Below are positions 9,313 to 16,892 of a stretch of 64,000 nucleotides of DNA, piece by piece. Origin of the DNA: Streptomyces atratus (GTDB lineage: Bacteria; Actinomycetota; Actinomycetes; Streptomycetales; Streptomycetaceae); contig NZ_BMRN01000003.1 in the NCBI RefSeq assembly GCF_014648655.1, forward strand, positions 204,335 through 268,334, given 5' to 3'. The position numbers and the translations under genes were made by a program. The notes below the pieces were generated by a model that worked only from the letters and a program-made list of their open reading frames with translations, ran no database searches and was not told the DNA's origin. Numbering within the stretch: the stretch's first letter is position 1; every line of letters begins with the position of its first letter.

Positions 9313-10883
9313 CCACAGCCGTCGTCACCCCGGGCGTCGTCACCACAGCGGCCGAGACCACCACCAGCCTCATCCAGTCCGTCGACTGGCTCGCTGTCGC
9401 GCCCCCGGTCGTCGTCGCGGCCGTCGCCCTGATCGTCCTGGTCGCCGACCTCTTCCTGCCCGAGGAGCACAAGCCGCTCCTCGGCCGGGTCACCATCGCC
9501 GGACTCGTGGCCGCACTCGCCCTGCTCGTCCCGCTGCGCGACGGCGACCGCTCCACCTTCTGCCTCACCGCGGCAACCACCGGCACCGGTGGCCCCGGGG
9601 CCTGCAGTTACACCGCCGACCACTTCGCCCTCGTCATCCAGGCCCTCGTACTCGGCGGTGCCCTGCTGACCGCCCTGCTCTCCCTCGGCGACACACGCAA
9701 GCTCCCCGCGGGCGAGTTCTGGTTCCTCCTGCTGTCCTCCGCGTCGGGCGCCGCACTCCTGCCCGCCGCCCGCGACCTCGCCACCCTCGTCGTCGCCCTC
9801 GAAGTCGCCTCGCTGCCCGCCTTCGCCCTCGTCGGCATCAAGCGCGGCGACCGGCGCTCCTCCGAAGCCGCGCTGAAGTTCTTCCTCTCCTCCGTCGTCG
9901 CGACCGCCGTCATGCTGCTCGGCGTCAGCTTCGTGTACGCCACCACCGGCACCCTGCACCTCACGGAGATCGCCGCCCGGCTCGACGACGTACCCGGTCA
10001 GCTCGACACCCTCGCAAAGGTGGGTGTCGTCCTCACCCTGGTCGGCTTCGCCTTCAAGACAGCCGCCGCGCCTTTCCACTTCTGGGTTCCCGACACCTAC
10101 GTCGGCGCACCTCTGCCGGTCGCCGCCTACCTTTCGGTCGTCGGCAAGGCGGTCGGCTTCTCCGGCCTCATCCTCGTCACCGTGATCGCGTTCCCGGCGT
10201 ACGCCGACGTCTGGGGACCGGCCCTCGCCGTCCTCGCCGCGCTCACCATGACGACCGGCAACGTCGCCGCACTGCGCCAGAGCTCCACCCGCGTCCGCAG
10301 CGCCGTACGCCTGCTCGCCTGGTCGTCCGTCGCCCAGGCCGGCTACCTCCTGGTGCCGATCGCCGCCGCCGCGTACTCCAGCGACGGGCACATCGGCTCC
10401 ACCGTCGCGTACGCCCTCATGTACGCCGTCGTGAACCTCGGCGCATTCGCGGTCGCGGCCCTCGTCGCGCGTACGAACCCCGGAAACCGGATCTCCGACT
10501 ACCGCGGCCTGTACGCCACCCGCCCCCTGGCCGCCCTCGCGATGGCCTTCTTCCTGCTCTGCCTGGCCGGCCTGCCGCCCGGCATCATCGGCCTCTTCGC
10601 CAAGGTCACGGTCTTCTCCGCGGCCGTCGACGCGGGACTCGGCTGGCTCGCCGTCGTCATGGCCGTCAATGTAGTGATCGCGCTCTACTACTACCTGCAG
10701 TGGACCGCGGCCCTCTTCCGCGCTCCGGAGGAGACTGCGGCGGACGAAGCCGCACCCGCCCCCACCAGGCACCGCGCCCCGGCCTCCCTCACCGCCGCGA
10801 TCGCCCTCACCGCCGTCGTCGGTGTCGTACTGTCCGGTGCTCCGCAGACGGTCCTCAGGTTCGCCGCCGTCAATCTCTTCTGA
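9309..10883 (+). CDS. nuoN: NADH-quinone oxidoreductase subunit N
   Basis: Third antiporter-like subunit, 524 aa, multi-pass. The family region around AAPFHFWVPDTYVGAPLPV and the later segment LLAWSSVAQAGYLL match NuoN. The GTG start is chosen for its overlap with the nuoM stop. This is the last gene of the operon; a 97-nt gap follows before mscL, without a convincing intrinsic terminator. Confidence 0.93.
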   Translation: MTTAVVTPGVVTTAAETTTSLIQSVDWLAVAPPVVVAAVALIVLVADLFLPEEHKPLLGRVTIAGLVAALALLVPLRDGDRSTFCLTAATTGTGGPGACSYTADHFALVIQALVLGGALLTALLSLGDTRKLPAGEFWFLLLSSASGAALLPAARDLATLVVALEVASLPAFALVGIKRGDRRSSEAALKFFLSSVVATAVMLLGVSFVYATTGTLHLTEIAARLDDVPGQLDTLAKVGVVLTLVGFAFKTAAAPFHFWVPDTYVGAPLPVAAYLSVVGKAVGFSGLILVTVIAFPAYADVWGPALAVLAALTMTTGNVAALRQSSTRVRSAVRLLAWSSVAQAGYLLVPIAAAAYSSDGHIGSTVAYALMYAVVNLGAFAVAALVARTNPGNRISDYRGLYATRPLAALAMAFFLLCLAGLPPGIIGLFAKVTVFSAAVDAGLGWLAVVMAVNVVIALYYYLQWTAALFRAPEETAADEAAPAPTRHRAPASLTAAIALTAVVGVVLSGAPQTVLRFAAVNLF

Positions 10884-10980
10884 TGTACGCAAGATCGGTT
10901 TGCCCGGGACGGCCCGTACAGGGCAAGGTCATGCCCGCACATCCCCACATGCGTACGCATTTCCCAGAGGAGCCAGAGCA

Positions 10981-11439
10981 GTGCTGAACGGGTTCAAGGA
11001 CTTCATCCTGCGTGGGAACGTCATCTCCATGGCCATCGGGCTGGCCGTCGGAGCCGCGTTCACCGCAGTCGTCACCGGATTCAGCACCGCTTTCATCACC
11101 CCGCTGATCGGCCTCGCAACCGGTTCCGTCGGCGACTTCAGTTCTGCGCAGTTCTCGGTCGAGGGCGCCATCTTCCCGTACGGGAAGTTCCTGGCCGCCG
11201 CCATCGCCTTCCTGATCACCGCGGCGGTGCTCTACTTCGGCGTCGTCGTCCCCATGACCAAGGTCCAGAACCGCTTCTCCAAGGTGGACGAGAAGGTCGA
11301 CATCAAGGCCGCCGTGCGCGACTGCCCCCGCTGCTACACCGAGATCCCGGCCATCGCCTCCCGCTGCGCCCACTGCACCAGCGAGATCGAGCCGGACCGC
11401 GAGGCCCTCGCACTCGCCGGCCTTCCCGCCCAGCGCTGA
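10981..11439 (+). CDS. mscL: Large-conductance mechanosensitive channel with zinc-ribbon tail
   Basis: 152-aa channel that releases solutes during hypo-osmotic shock. The N-terminal amphipathic helix and first transmembrane helix (FKDFILRGNVISMAIGLAVG) and the second helix near residues 68-92 are typical MscL. The C-terminus has four cysteines in CPRC-x10-CAHC spacing (C115, C118, C129, C132), likely a small zinc ribbon instead of the usual helical bundle. GTG at 10981 is chosen from the family N-terminus and a purine-rich ribosome binding site (AGAGGAG) about 10 nt upstream. Confidence 0.92.
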   Translation: MLNGFKDFILRGNVISMAIGLAVGAAFTAVVTGFSTAFITPLIGLATGSVGDFSSAQFSVEGAIFPYGKFLAAAIAFLITAAVLYFGVVVPMTKVQNRFSKVDEKVDIKAAVRDCPRCYTEIPAIASRCAHCTSEIEPDREALALAGLPAQR

Positions 11440-11488
11440 GCAGCCCGGCGCCGACCGGCACACGCCGATCCCTCCACCCGTACGGCCC

Positions 11489-11524
11489 AGGGCCCGATCC
11501 GGCCGCAAATGCCGGACAGGCCCT
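11489..11524 (+). terminator. Hairpin after mscL
   Basis: Imperfect stem: AGGGCC and TCCGGC on one side pair with GCCGGA and GGCCCT on the other around a 7-nt loop, with a small internal loop. No T-run follows, as is common for GC-rich actinobacterial terminators. Confidence 0.5.
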
Positions 11525-11588
11525 GTGCCCACGGCCACGCGCACAAGGGAACTAGCTCTCCTCGCCTGGCGTTGACCAGTACGGGAGG

Positions 11589-11607
11589 CTCCACTGAAGG
11601 AGTGGAG
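11589..11607. repeat. Inverted repeat upstream of htpX-like gene
   Basis: Perfect 7-bp arms CTCCACT and AGTGGAG with a 5-nt spacer, about 50 nt before the protease start. Possible operator. It does not match CIRCE or the HspR HAIR consensus. Confidence 0.4.
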
Positions 11608-11654
11608 ACCACCAAGCAAAGGGTTCCCCTGCCGCACCACTTGGAGGGCGTACC

Positions 11655-12518
11655 GTGCACCGCCGGCACAACGGGCTGAGAACCGCCGTACTCCTCGGGG
11701 GCCTGTCCGCACTCATCATCGTCATCGGAAGCTTCTTCGGACGTACGGGCCTGATCGTCGCGCTCCTCGTAGCCGTCGGCACCAACGCCTACGCGTACTG
11801 GAACAGCGACAAGCTGGCGCTCAGGGCCATGCGCGCCCGCCCCGTCAGCGAATTCGAGGCGCCACAGCTCTACCGGATGGTCCGCGAGCTCTCAACAGCA
11901 GCCCGCCAGCCCATGCCCCGGCTCTACATCTCCCCGACACAGGCCCCCAACGCCTTCGCCACCGGCCGCAATCCGCGCAACGCGGCGGTCTGTTGCACCG
12001 AGGGCATCCTGCAGATTCTGGACGAGCGAGAGCTGCGCGGAGTCCTCGGCCACGAGCTGAGCCATGTCTACAACCGCGACATCCTGATCTCGTCCGTCGC
12101 CGGAGCGCTCGCCTCCGTCGTCATGTTCCTGGTCAACTTCGCCTGGCTGATCCCGGTGGGCCGGTCCGACGACGACGAGGGCCCCGGCATCCTCGGCATG
12201 CTGCTGATCATGATCCTCGGCCCGCTGGCCGCCTCCGTCATCCAACTGGCCGTAAGCCGCTCCCGCGAGTACGAGGCGGATGCCTCGGGGGCCCAGCTGA
12301 CCGGCGACCCATTGGCCCTCGCCGGCGCCCTGCGGAAGCTCGAAGCCGGTACGAAACAGCTCCCTCTGCCTCCCGAGCCGAGGATCGAGACCGCGAGCCA
12401 CATGATGATCGCGAATCCCTTCCGCCCCGGCCAGGGCATCTCCAAGATGTTCTCGACGCACCCGCCGATGGCGGAGCGCATCGCACGCCTGGAGCAGATG
12501 GCAGGTCATCGTCCGTGA
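11655..12518 (+). CDS. htpX: M48-family membrane zinc metalloprotease (HtpX-like)
   Basis: Membrane-bound protease of the HtpX family that degrades damaged membrane proteins, 287 aa. Two N-terminal hydrophobic helices (roughly residues 10-48) precede the zinc motif HELSH (H133, E134, H137). A further hydrophobic pair lies near residues 147-200, and the third ligand region SREYEAD (E205) follows. GTG start with GGAGG about 6 nt upstream. It stands alone between mscL and a convergent membrane-protein gene. Confidence 0.9.
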   Translation: MHRRHNGLRTAVLLGGLSALIIVIGSFFGRTGLIVALLVAVGTNAYAYWNSDKLALRAMRARPVSEFEAPQLYRMVRELSTAARQPMPRLYISPTQAPNAFATGRNPRNAAVCCTEGILQILDERELRGVLGHELSHVYNRDILISSVAGALASVVMFLVNFAWLIPVGRSDDDEGPGILGMLLIMILGPLAASVIQLAVSRSREYEADASGAQLTGDPLALAGALRKLEAGTKQLPLPPEPRIETASHMMIANPFRPGQGISKMFSTHPPMAERIARLEQMAGHRP

Positions 12519-12700
12519 GGACGATCGGTGCGGACGCCCCTGGTGGAAGTCGGAGAAGAGCAGACCGAGGAAATCCACAGAGGGATGCCGAGCACGGTGA
12601 GCACGGCGATCGCCGCCCCGGCCGGGCAACCGCACCCCGTCAGTCGGTTGCTGGTTCTCGCGTACTCATCGTCGTCCCCCACGCCGCCATTGGACCGCAT
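12506..12700 (-). CDS. Possible small membrane protein
   Basis: A 64-codon reading frame on the minus strand with one plausible transmembrane segment ([18 protein letters not shown]). Third-position G/C is only moderately high and falls off toward the end. No convincing ribosome binding site lies before the ATG. Its end overlaps htpX by 13 nt. It may be spurious; listed because it fills an otherwise empty 208-nt gap. Confidence 0.3.
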   Translation of the reverse strand: MRSNGGVGDDDEYARTSNRLTGCGCPAGAAIAVLTVLGIPLWISSVCSSPTSTRGVRTDRPHGR

Positions 12701-12726
12701 CCCCTGTCAGGGGACGCCGACAGCTC

Positions 12727-13128
12727 CTAGCGGGCTCCGAACGCTTCGTCGGTCGGGACCACCTCTCGGCCCAGCGGCATGAGCGAGATGGGGATCATCT
12801 TCAGATTTGCCCAGCCGAAGGGGATTCCGATGATCGAAACGAACAGCGGGATGCTCGTGATCAGGTGCCCCAGCGCGAGCCACCACCCGGCGAAGACGAG
12901 CCAGATCACGTTACCGACGCACGAGGGCGCACCCGCGTCGGGCCGTTCCACGGTGGTCCGCCCGAATGGCCACAGCACGTAGCCGGCGATTCTCAGCGAG
13001 GCGATGCCGAACGGGATCGTCACGATCAGGACGAAGCAGATGATCGCAGCGAGCAGGTAGCCGAGGGCCATCCAGAACCCACAGAACACCACCCACAAGA
13101 CGTTCAGGATCAGCTGTACGAGCTTCAT
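12727..13128 (-). CDS. YccF-domain inner membrane protein
   Basis: 133-aa protein of the YccF family, whose function is not established. It contains two similar halves, each with hydrophobic segments and the repeated motif IPFG (VTIPFGIASLRIAGYVLWPFG and IGIPFGWANLKMIPISLMPLG). The start MKLVQLILN is preferred over an upstream in-frame ATG because GGAAGG lies 9 nt upstream and family members begin this way. Convergent with htpX and divergent from the SMI1/KNR4 gene. Confidence 0.85.
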   Translation of the reverse strand: MKLVQLILNVLWVVFCGFWMALGYLLAAIICFVLIVTIPFGIASLRIAGYVLWPFGRTTVERPDAGAPSCVGNVIWLVFAGWWLALGHLITSIPLFVSIIGIPFGWANLKMIPISLMPLGREVVPTDEAFGAR

Positions 13129-13238
13129 GATCACTAGCCTTCCGCAAGTTCGCCTGTCAGGGCTGTTCAAAGCCAGTATCGGTCCCGGAACCGAAGAGGG
13201 CTCGCCTGACTGTCAGTGCCGTCGTCCACCATGAACCC

Positions 13239-13796
13239 ATGAACGACACCGAGCAGTTGCTGGCAGCCGCGGAGAAGACCGCACGCACCACCCCGCGCCC
13301 GGAGAAGTACCCCCTCCCGGCGCCCCTGCCCGCCGAGGGCGTCGCGCGTGCCGAAGCCGCCCTCGGCTTTGCCCTGCCACCGCTGCTCACTGCCCTGTAC
13401 ACCCGGATCGCCAACGGCGGCTTCGGGCCGGAGTACGGTCTGATGCCGCTGATCGGCGACCGGGCTCCGGACGGGGAGGAGTCCGCCGTCGCGCAGTATC
13501 TCGCCCACCGCCGGAGCGCGGCCGAGGAGGGCGAGTGGCCGTGGCCGGAGGGCGTGCTGCCGATATGCAGCCTGGGCTGCGGGATGTACTCCTGCGTGGA
13601 CTGCCGCAGCGAACACACGACGGTGCTGCTCTTCGAACCGAACGCCGACGAGCCGGAGCACGCCTGGTACGTGGACCAGCCCGACCTCGCACAGTGGCTG
13701 CGCAGTTGGCTGGACGGTACCGCGTGGTACTCCGAGGAGTCCGAGGACGAAGGGGCCGACATGGCGCCCTGGCCGGATTTCAGCGCCCGCGTATGA
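13239..13796 (+). CDS. SMI1/KNR4 family protein
   Basis: 185-aa protein with the SMI1/KNR4 (SUKH) core: the helix AEAALGFALPPLLTALYTRIANGGFGPEYGLMPL is the characteristic family segment. In bacteria these proteins are often immunity proteins against nuclease toxins, but no toxin gene adjoins this one, so the role is unknown. A CxxC-like pair (CVDC) occurs near residue 124. Third-position GC matches the neighbours, giving no sign of recent transfer. Confidence 0.8.
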   Translation: MNDTEQLLAAAEKTARTTPRPEKYPLPAPLPAEGVARAEAALGFALPPLLTALYTRIANGGFGPEYGLMPLIGDRAPDGEESAVAQYLAHRRSAAEEGEWPWPEGVLPICSLGCGMYSCVDCRSEHTTVLLFEPNADEPEHAWYVDQPDLAQWLRSWLDGTAWYSEESEDEGADMAPWPDFSARV

Positions 13797-13861
13797 CCCA
13801 TGGGCGGGCGGGTGCGGCCCGTTCGCGGATCGCGCACTGCAACCGCCCGACCGGCAGGAAC

Positions 13862-13895
13862 GTCTTGGATTCCAAGACCGAGTGACGGGTAGGTT
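13862..13895 (+). promoter_or_regulatory. Promoter with 17-bp palindrome before glsB-like gene
   Basis: Arms GTCTTGGA and TCCAAGAC flank a single T (13862-13878). This perfect palindrome overlaps a possible -35 (TTGGAT). A -10-like TAGGTT (13890-13895) ends only 7 nt before the ATG of the downstream gene, which would make its transcript leaderless or nearly so. The palindrome is a likely operator for an unidentified regulator. Confidence 0.5.
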
Positions 13896-13902
13896 CGCAC
13901 GC

Positions 13903-14175
13903 ATGAGCATCATTGGCTGGATCATTCTCGGACTGCTTGCCGGCGCCATCGCCAAGGTCCTGCTCCCGGGTCGCGACCCGGGCGGCCTGGTCGGCACCAC
14001 CCTCATAGGGATCATCGGTGCCTTCCTCGGCGGCTGGATATCGTCGCGCTTCCTCGACCGACCGATCTCCAACGACTTCTACGACACGGCCACTTGGGCC
14101 GCGGCCATCGGCGGTTCGCTGGTCCTGCTGATCGTCTACCGGCTGCTCTTCGGAAACTCCCGCGAACGCCGCTGA
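13903..14175 (+). CDS. GlsB/YeaQ/YmgE-family stress membrane protein
   Basis: 90-aa, three-helix membrane protein (transglycosylase-associated family). The opening MSIIGWIILGLLAGAIAK and the glycine-rich GTTLIGIIGAFLGGWIS segments are characteristic. Family members respond to general stress; the biochemical function is not known. The ATG at 13903 is chosen over an upstream in-frame GTG by family start. Its 3' end overlaps the end of alkB on the opposite strand by 40 nt. Confidence 0.88.
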   Translation: MSIIGWIILGLLAGAIAKVLLPGRDPGGLVGTTLIGIIGAFLGGWISSRFLDRPISNDFYDTATWAAAIGGSLVLLIVYRLLFGNSRERR

Positions 14176-14849
14176 CGCCCGTCAGAGCCTGGGGTGCCCA
14201 ACCCGGTCTCGCGCAGGGTCAGATTGAGCCGGCCACGGCTCATCCCCGTCGCAGGATCGGCCGTCCCCGGACGGACCTTCGGTACGCCGTGGAACGCGAA
14301 GCGTGAAGGCCCGCCGAAGACGAACAGGTCACCGGAGGTCAACTCCACATCCGTGTAGGGCTTTCCGCGGTTCTCGGTGTTCCCGAAGCGGAAGACACAG
14401 GTGTCGCCGATGCTGAGTGACACCACCGGAGCACCGGACCGCTCCTCCTTGTCCTGGTGCATGCCCATCCGCGCCGCGCCGTCGTAGAAGTTGATGAGGG
14501 CGGCGTCCGGCGCGTACGCCCGGGCCGGGCTCTCGTCCCCGTACGCCTCTGCCAGCGCCTCCCGTCCCAACTCCGCCAGCCAGTCGGGAAACTCGGCGAC
14601 CCGCGCACCGTTCACATCGTCGGCCGTGCGTGAATACCGGTACGGCTGCCAGTGCCACCCCAGACAGACCGTCTGCACGGACATCACCCCGCCACCCGGC
14701 ACCACCGTGTGCCGCAACGGCACAGGCCCGCGCGCCCATTCCCGGCAGGCCGCCACCAACTCCCGTTGGCGCTCCTGCGGCAGCCACTCGGGCACATGCA
14801 CGGCCCCCGGCGCGACGACGGCCCGCGGCCTCGGAAAGAGCCCGGACAT
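14136..14849 (-). CDS. alkB: Alpha-ketoglutarate-dependent DNA repair dioxygenase AlkB
   Basis: 237-aa Fe(II)/2-oxoglutarate dioxygenase that oxidatively removes alkyl groups from damaged DNA bases. The iron triad H131-x-D133 ... H187 and the 2-oxoglutarate-binding RxNxTxR motif (R207-R213) are visible. The nucleotide-binding lid region lies around SVQTVCLGWHWQPY. The ATG lies one base after the stop of ogt, so both are probably made from one transcript as a direct-reversal repair pair. The C-terminal codons run into the convergent glsB-like gene. Confidence 0.92.
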   Translation of the reverse strand: MSGLFPRPRAVVAPGAVHVPEWLPQERQRELVAACREWARGPVPLRHTVVPGGGVMSVQTVCLGWHWQPYRYSRTADDVNGARVAEFPDWLAELGREALAEAYGDESPARAYAPDAALINFYDGAARMGMHQDKEERSGAPVVSLSIGDTCVFRFGNTENRGKPYTDVELTSGDLFVFGGPSRFAFHGVPKVRPGTADPATGMSRGRLNLTLRETGLGTPGSDGRQRRSREFPKSSR

Positions 14850-14850
14850 G

Positions 14851-15360
14851 TCAGCGCACCGCCAGGGCGCCTTCCAGCCCCAGAAGCTGTTCCTTGCGCT
14901 CCAGGCCGCCCGCGTACCCCCGCAAGGCCCCGTCCGCGCCGATCACCCGATGACACGGCCGCACGACCAGCAGGGGATTGCGCCCGATCGCCGTACCCAC
15001 GGCCCGCACGCCCGCCCCGGGCGTACCGATCCGTTCGGCGATCTGCCCGTACGACACGGTCTCCCCGTACGGGACAGTGTCCAGCGCCGCCCAGACCCGG
15101 CGCTGGAAGTCGGTGCCCAGGCCGTCCGCGTACACGACGTCGAAGCGGGTCAGCCGCCCCTCGAAGTACTCCCGCAGCTGTGCGGCGATCCCCGCGAAGG
15201 CTTCCGGCGCATGGACCCACCCGTCCTGGACGACAGCGGCGCCCTTCTGGCCGGGCAGTGAGAGTGAGGCGAGCGCGACTGGGCCGTCCGTGCCGGTGGC
15301 CTTCTCGCCGACCAGCAGCAGCTCACCCAGCGGGCTGTCGACCGTTGCGTACATGGTCAT
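14851..15360 (-). CDS. ogt: Methylated-DNA--protein-cysteine methyltransferase
   Basis: 169-aa suicide repair protein that transfers the alkyl group from O6-alkylguanine to its own cysteine. The active-site motif PCHRV (C136) and the DNA-binding helix-turn-helix (VSYGQIAERIGTPGAGVRAVGTAIGRNP) are intact. The start at 15360 is preferred to a further-upstream ATG because GAGAGGGA lies 6 nt before it and the upstream part is not family-like. A long inverted repeat lies just before the ribosome binding site. Operon with alkB. Confidence 0.93.
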   Translation of the reverse strand: MTMYATVDSPLGELLLVGEKATGTDGPVALASLSLPGQKGAAVVQDGWVHAPEAFAGIAAQLREYFEGRLTRFDVVYADGLGTDFQRRVWAALDTVPYGETVSYGQIAERIGTPGAGVRAVGTAIGRNPLLVVRPCHRVIGADGALRGYAGGLERKEQLLGLEGALAVR

Positions 15361-15377
15361 GACTCGTCCCTCTCCTC

Positions 15378-15424
15378 CTTGTCCGTGCCGGAAATCGACC
15401 GGATCGTCGTCCGGCACGGACAAG
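15378..15424 (-). promoter_or_regulatory. Perfect 15-bp inverted repeat in the ogt leader
   Basis: Arms CTTGTCCGTGCCGGA (15378-15392) and TCCGGCACGGACAAG (15410-15424) match perfectly around a 17-nt spacer. In the minus-strand transcript the 3' arm ends next to the ogt ribosome binding site. It could be a yajQ terminator, an operator, or a translational control stem. No T-run follows. Confidence 0.6.
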
Positions 15425-15546
15425 TCTGCGTCCCCCGCTCCGCCGCGACCGGCGGTATTCGGACATCGCACCCCGGGTGCGGGGCGGAGCGGCGCATCCG
15501 GCTCCGCGCCCCCCCGTGCCCGGAAGGCGCACGGCCTGCCGGAGGC

Positions 15547-16035
15547 CTACCGGTAGTTCACGAACTGCACGGCGAAGTCGAAGTCCTGGCCCTTCAGCAG
15601 CGCCTGCACGGCCTGCAGATCGTCCCGGCTCTTCGAGCTGACCCGCAGCTCATCGCCCTGGACCTGCGCCTTGACGCCCTTCGGGCCCTCATCGCGAATG
15701 ATCTTCGCCACCTTCTTGGCGTTCTCCTGGGAGATGCCTTCCTCGATCGTGGCGAAGATCTTGTACTCCTTGCCGGACAGCTGCGGCTCGCCCGCGTCCA
15801 GAGACTTCAGCGAGATGCCGCGCTTGATCAGCTTGGACTGGAAGATGTCGAGGATCGCCTTGACCCGCTCCTCGCCGTTCGCCTCCATCAGGATCTTCTC
15901 GCCGGACCAGGAGATCGAGGCGCCGGTGCCCTTGAAGTCGTAACGCTGCGAGATCTCCTTGGCGGCCTGGTTGAGGGCGTTGTCGACCTCCTGCCGCTCG
16001 ACCTTCGAGACGATGTCGAAACTGGAGTCGGCCAT
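15547..16035 (-). CDS. YajQ family nucleotide-binding protein
   Basis: 162-aa YajQ-family protein, full length ([23 protein letters not shown] start). Some members bind cyclic di-GMP and act with transcription factors; others are described as general nucleotide- or RNA-binding proteins. The sequence alone cannot tell which applies here. The ATG is preceded by AAGGAG on the minus strand. It is a single-gene unit followed by the inverted repeat upstream of ogt. Confidence 0.9.
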   Translation of the reverse strand: MADSSFDIVSKVERQEVDNALNQAAKEISQRYDFKGTGASISWSGEKILMEANGEERVKAILDIFQSKLIKRGISLKSLDAGEPQLSGKEYKIFATIEEGISQENAKKVAKIIRDEGPKGVKAQVQGDELRVSSKSRDDLQAVQALLKGQDFDFAVQFVNYR

Positions 16036-16248
16036 GACGTGTGGCTCCTTGTATCGGGGTGCTGGGAAACGGGGTGCATACGGGCGGCTGCGGGCCTGCC
16101 GGCCCCACGCTGCCGATCAAAGCCTAGCCACCCACGCCCGATCGGGCCGCTGATCAATCCAGTGGCGAAGCACCCTCGGGCATCGGGTATCGTTTACGTC
16201 GTTGCCACGGAGCACCGCCGAAAAGCGGTTCTCACGGCAGCAATCCCC

Positions 16249-16293
16249 GGCGGTGTGGCTCAGCCTACCCAGGTTCGAACCCTGGCGCCGCCA
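16249..16293 (+). pseudogene. Remnant tRNA gene, probably tRNA-Tyr, lacking D and anticodon arms
   Basis: The 5' acceptor strand GGCGGTG pairs fully (one G-U) with CGCCGCC at the 3' end, followed by discriminator A. A perfect T-arm (CCAGG, loop TTCGAAC, CCTGG) precedes it. Only about 14 nt lie between acceptor and T-arm, including GGCTCAGCC, which looks like the variable arm of a class II tRNA such as tRNA-Tyr. Thus about 40 nt with the D and anticodon arms are missing and it cannot decode. The Tyr assignment is inference from the sequence type and location after yajQ. Confidence 0.65.
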
Positions 16294-16299
16294 CATAGC

Positions 16300-16337
16300 A
16301 AGGCCCCTGTCCCAGGACAGGGGCCTTCTTTGTTTCT
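16300..16337 (+). terminator. Intrinsic terminator after the tRNA remnant
   Basis: Perfect 13-bp stem AAGGCCCCTGTCC / GGACAGGGGCCTT with a 2-nt loop, followed by a T-rich stretch (CTTTGTTTCT). A textbook terminator directly behind the tRNA remnant, supporting that this was once a transcribed tRNA unit. Confidence 0.85.
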
Positions 16338-16367
16338 GCTCGAGGGGTCGTGAAGAGGTTCGTGAAC

Positions 16368-16817
16368 GTGGATCCTGTGTTGGTCAGCGCCTGTCTGCAT
16401 GGCGTGCCCTGCCGATTCGACGGCCGCGGCAAGGCCTCCGCCGCAGTGACCGAGGCCATCGGAGACCGCCGCCCCGTCGCCTTCTGTCCCGAGGTCGCGG
16501 CGGGACTGCCCACCCCGCGCCGCCCCGCCGAGATCGTCGGCGGCGACGGCCACGACGTGCTGGACGGTCGCGCCCGCGTCGTCGACGACACCGGGCACGA
16601 CGTGACGGAGGAGTTCGTGGACGGCGCCCGGCGGGCGCTGGAGGCCGCGCGCAGGGCCGGGTGCACCGAGGCGCTGCTGATGGCGCGCAGCCCTTCCTGC
16701 GGGCGCGGCGCGGTCTACGACGGTACGTTCACGGGCGAGCTCCGCGAGGGCGACGGCGTCACCGCCGCGCTGCTGGAGCGCCACGGCATCACGGTCCGCC
16801 CGGCGCCGGGCGGCTGA
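16368..16817 (+). CDS. DUF523 family protein (TudS-like)
   Basis: About 150 aa, DUF523 family. Characterised relatives (TudS) are [4Fe-4S] enzymes that remove sulfur from thiolated uracil. The conserved cysteines are present in SACLHG, FCPE and PSCGRG, plus PCRFDG. The GTG at 16368 gives the family N-terminus (DPVLVSACLHG) and has AGAGG 9 nt upstream; GTGs at 16350 and 16362 are alternatives. The enzymatic role is inferred from the family only. Confidence 0.8.
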   Translation: MDPVLVSACLHGVPCRFDGRGKASAAVTEAIGDRRPVAFCPEVAAGLPTPRRPAEIVGGDGHDVLDGRARVVDDTGHDVTEEFVDGARRALEAARRAGCTEALLMARSPSCGRGAVYDGTFTGELREGDGVTAALLERHGITVRPAPGG

Positions 16818-16892
16818 ACCGGGGCGGCGGGCCGCCCCGGACCGGCAGTGCAGTCGTCAGAAAGCCGAACCAACGGCTCAGTGTGCAACGGC

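Noticed and set aside
11440-11654. CIRCE or HspR-type heat-shock operator before the htpX-like gene
   Set aside because: Neither consensus is present; only an unrelated 7-bp inverted repeat was found.
13239-13796. Polymorphic toxin/immunity locus around the SMI1/KNR4 protein
   Set aside because: No large secreted toxin, toxin-domain fragment or further immunity genes adjoin it.
16249-16293. A functional tRNA
   Set aside because: The acceptor and T-arm are right but no anticodon stem-loop or D-arm fits in the remaining ~14 nt.
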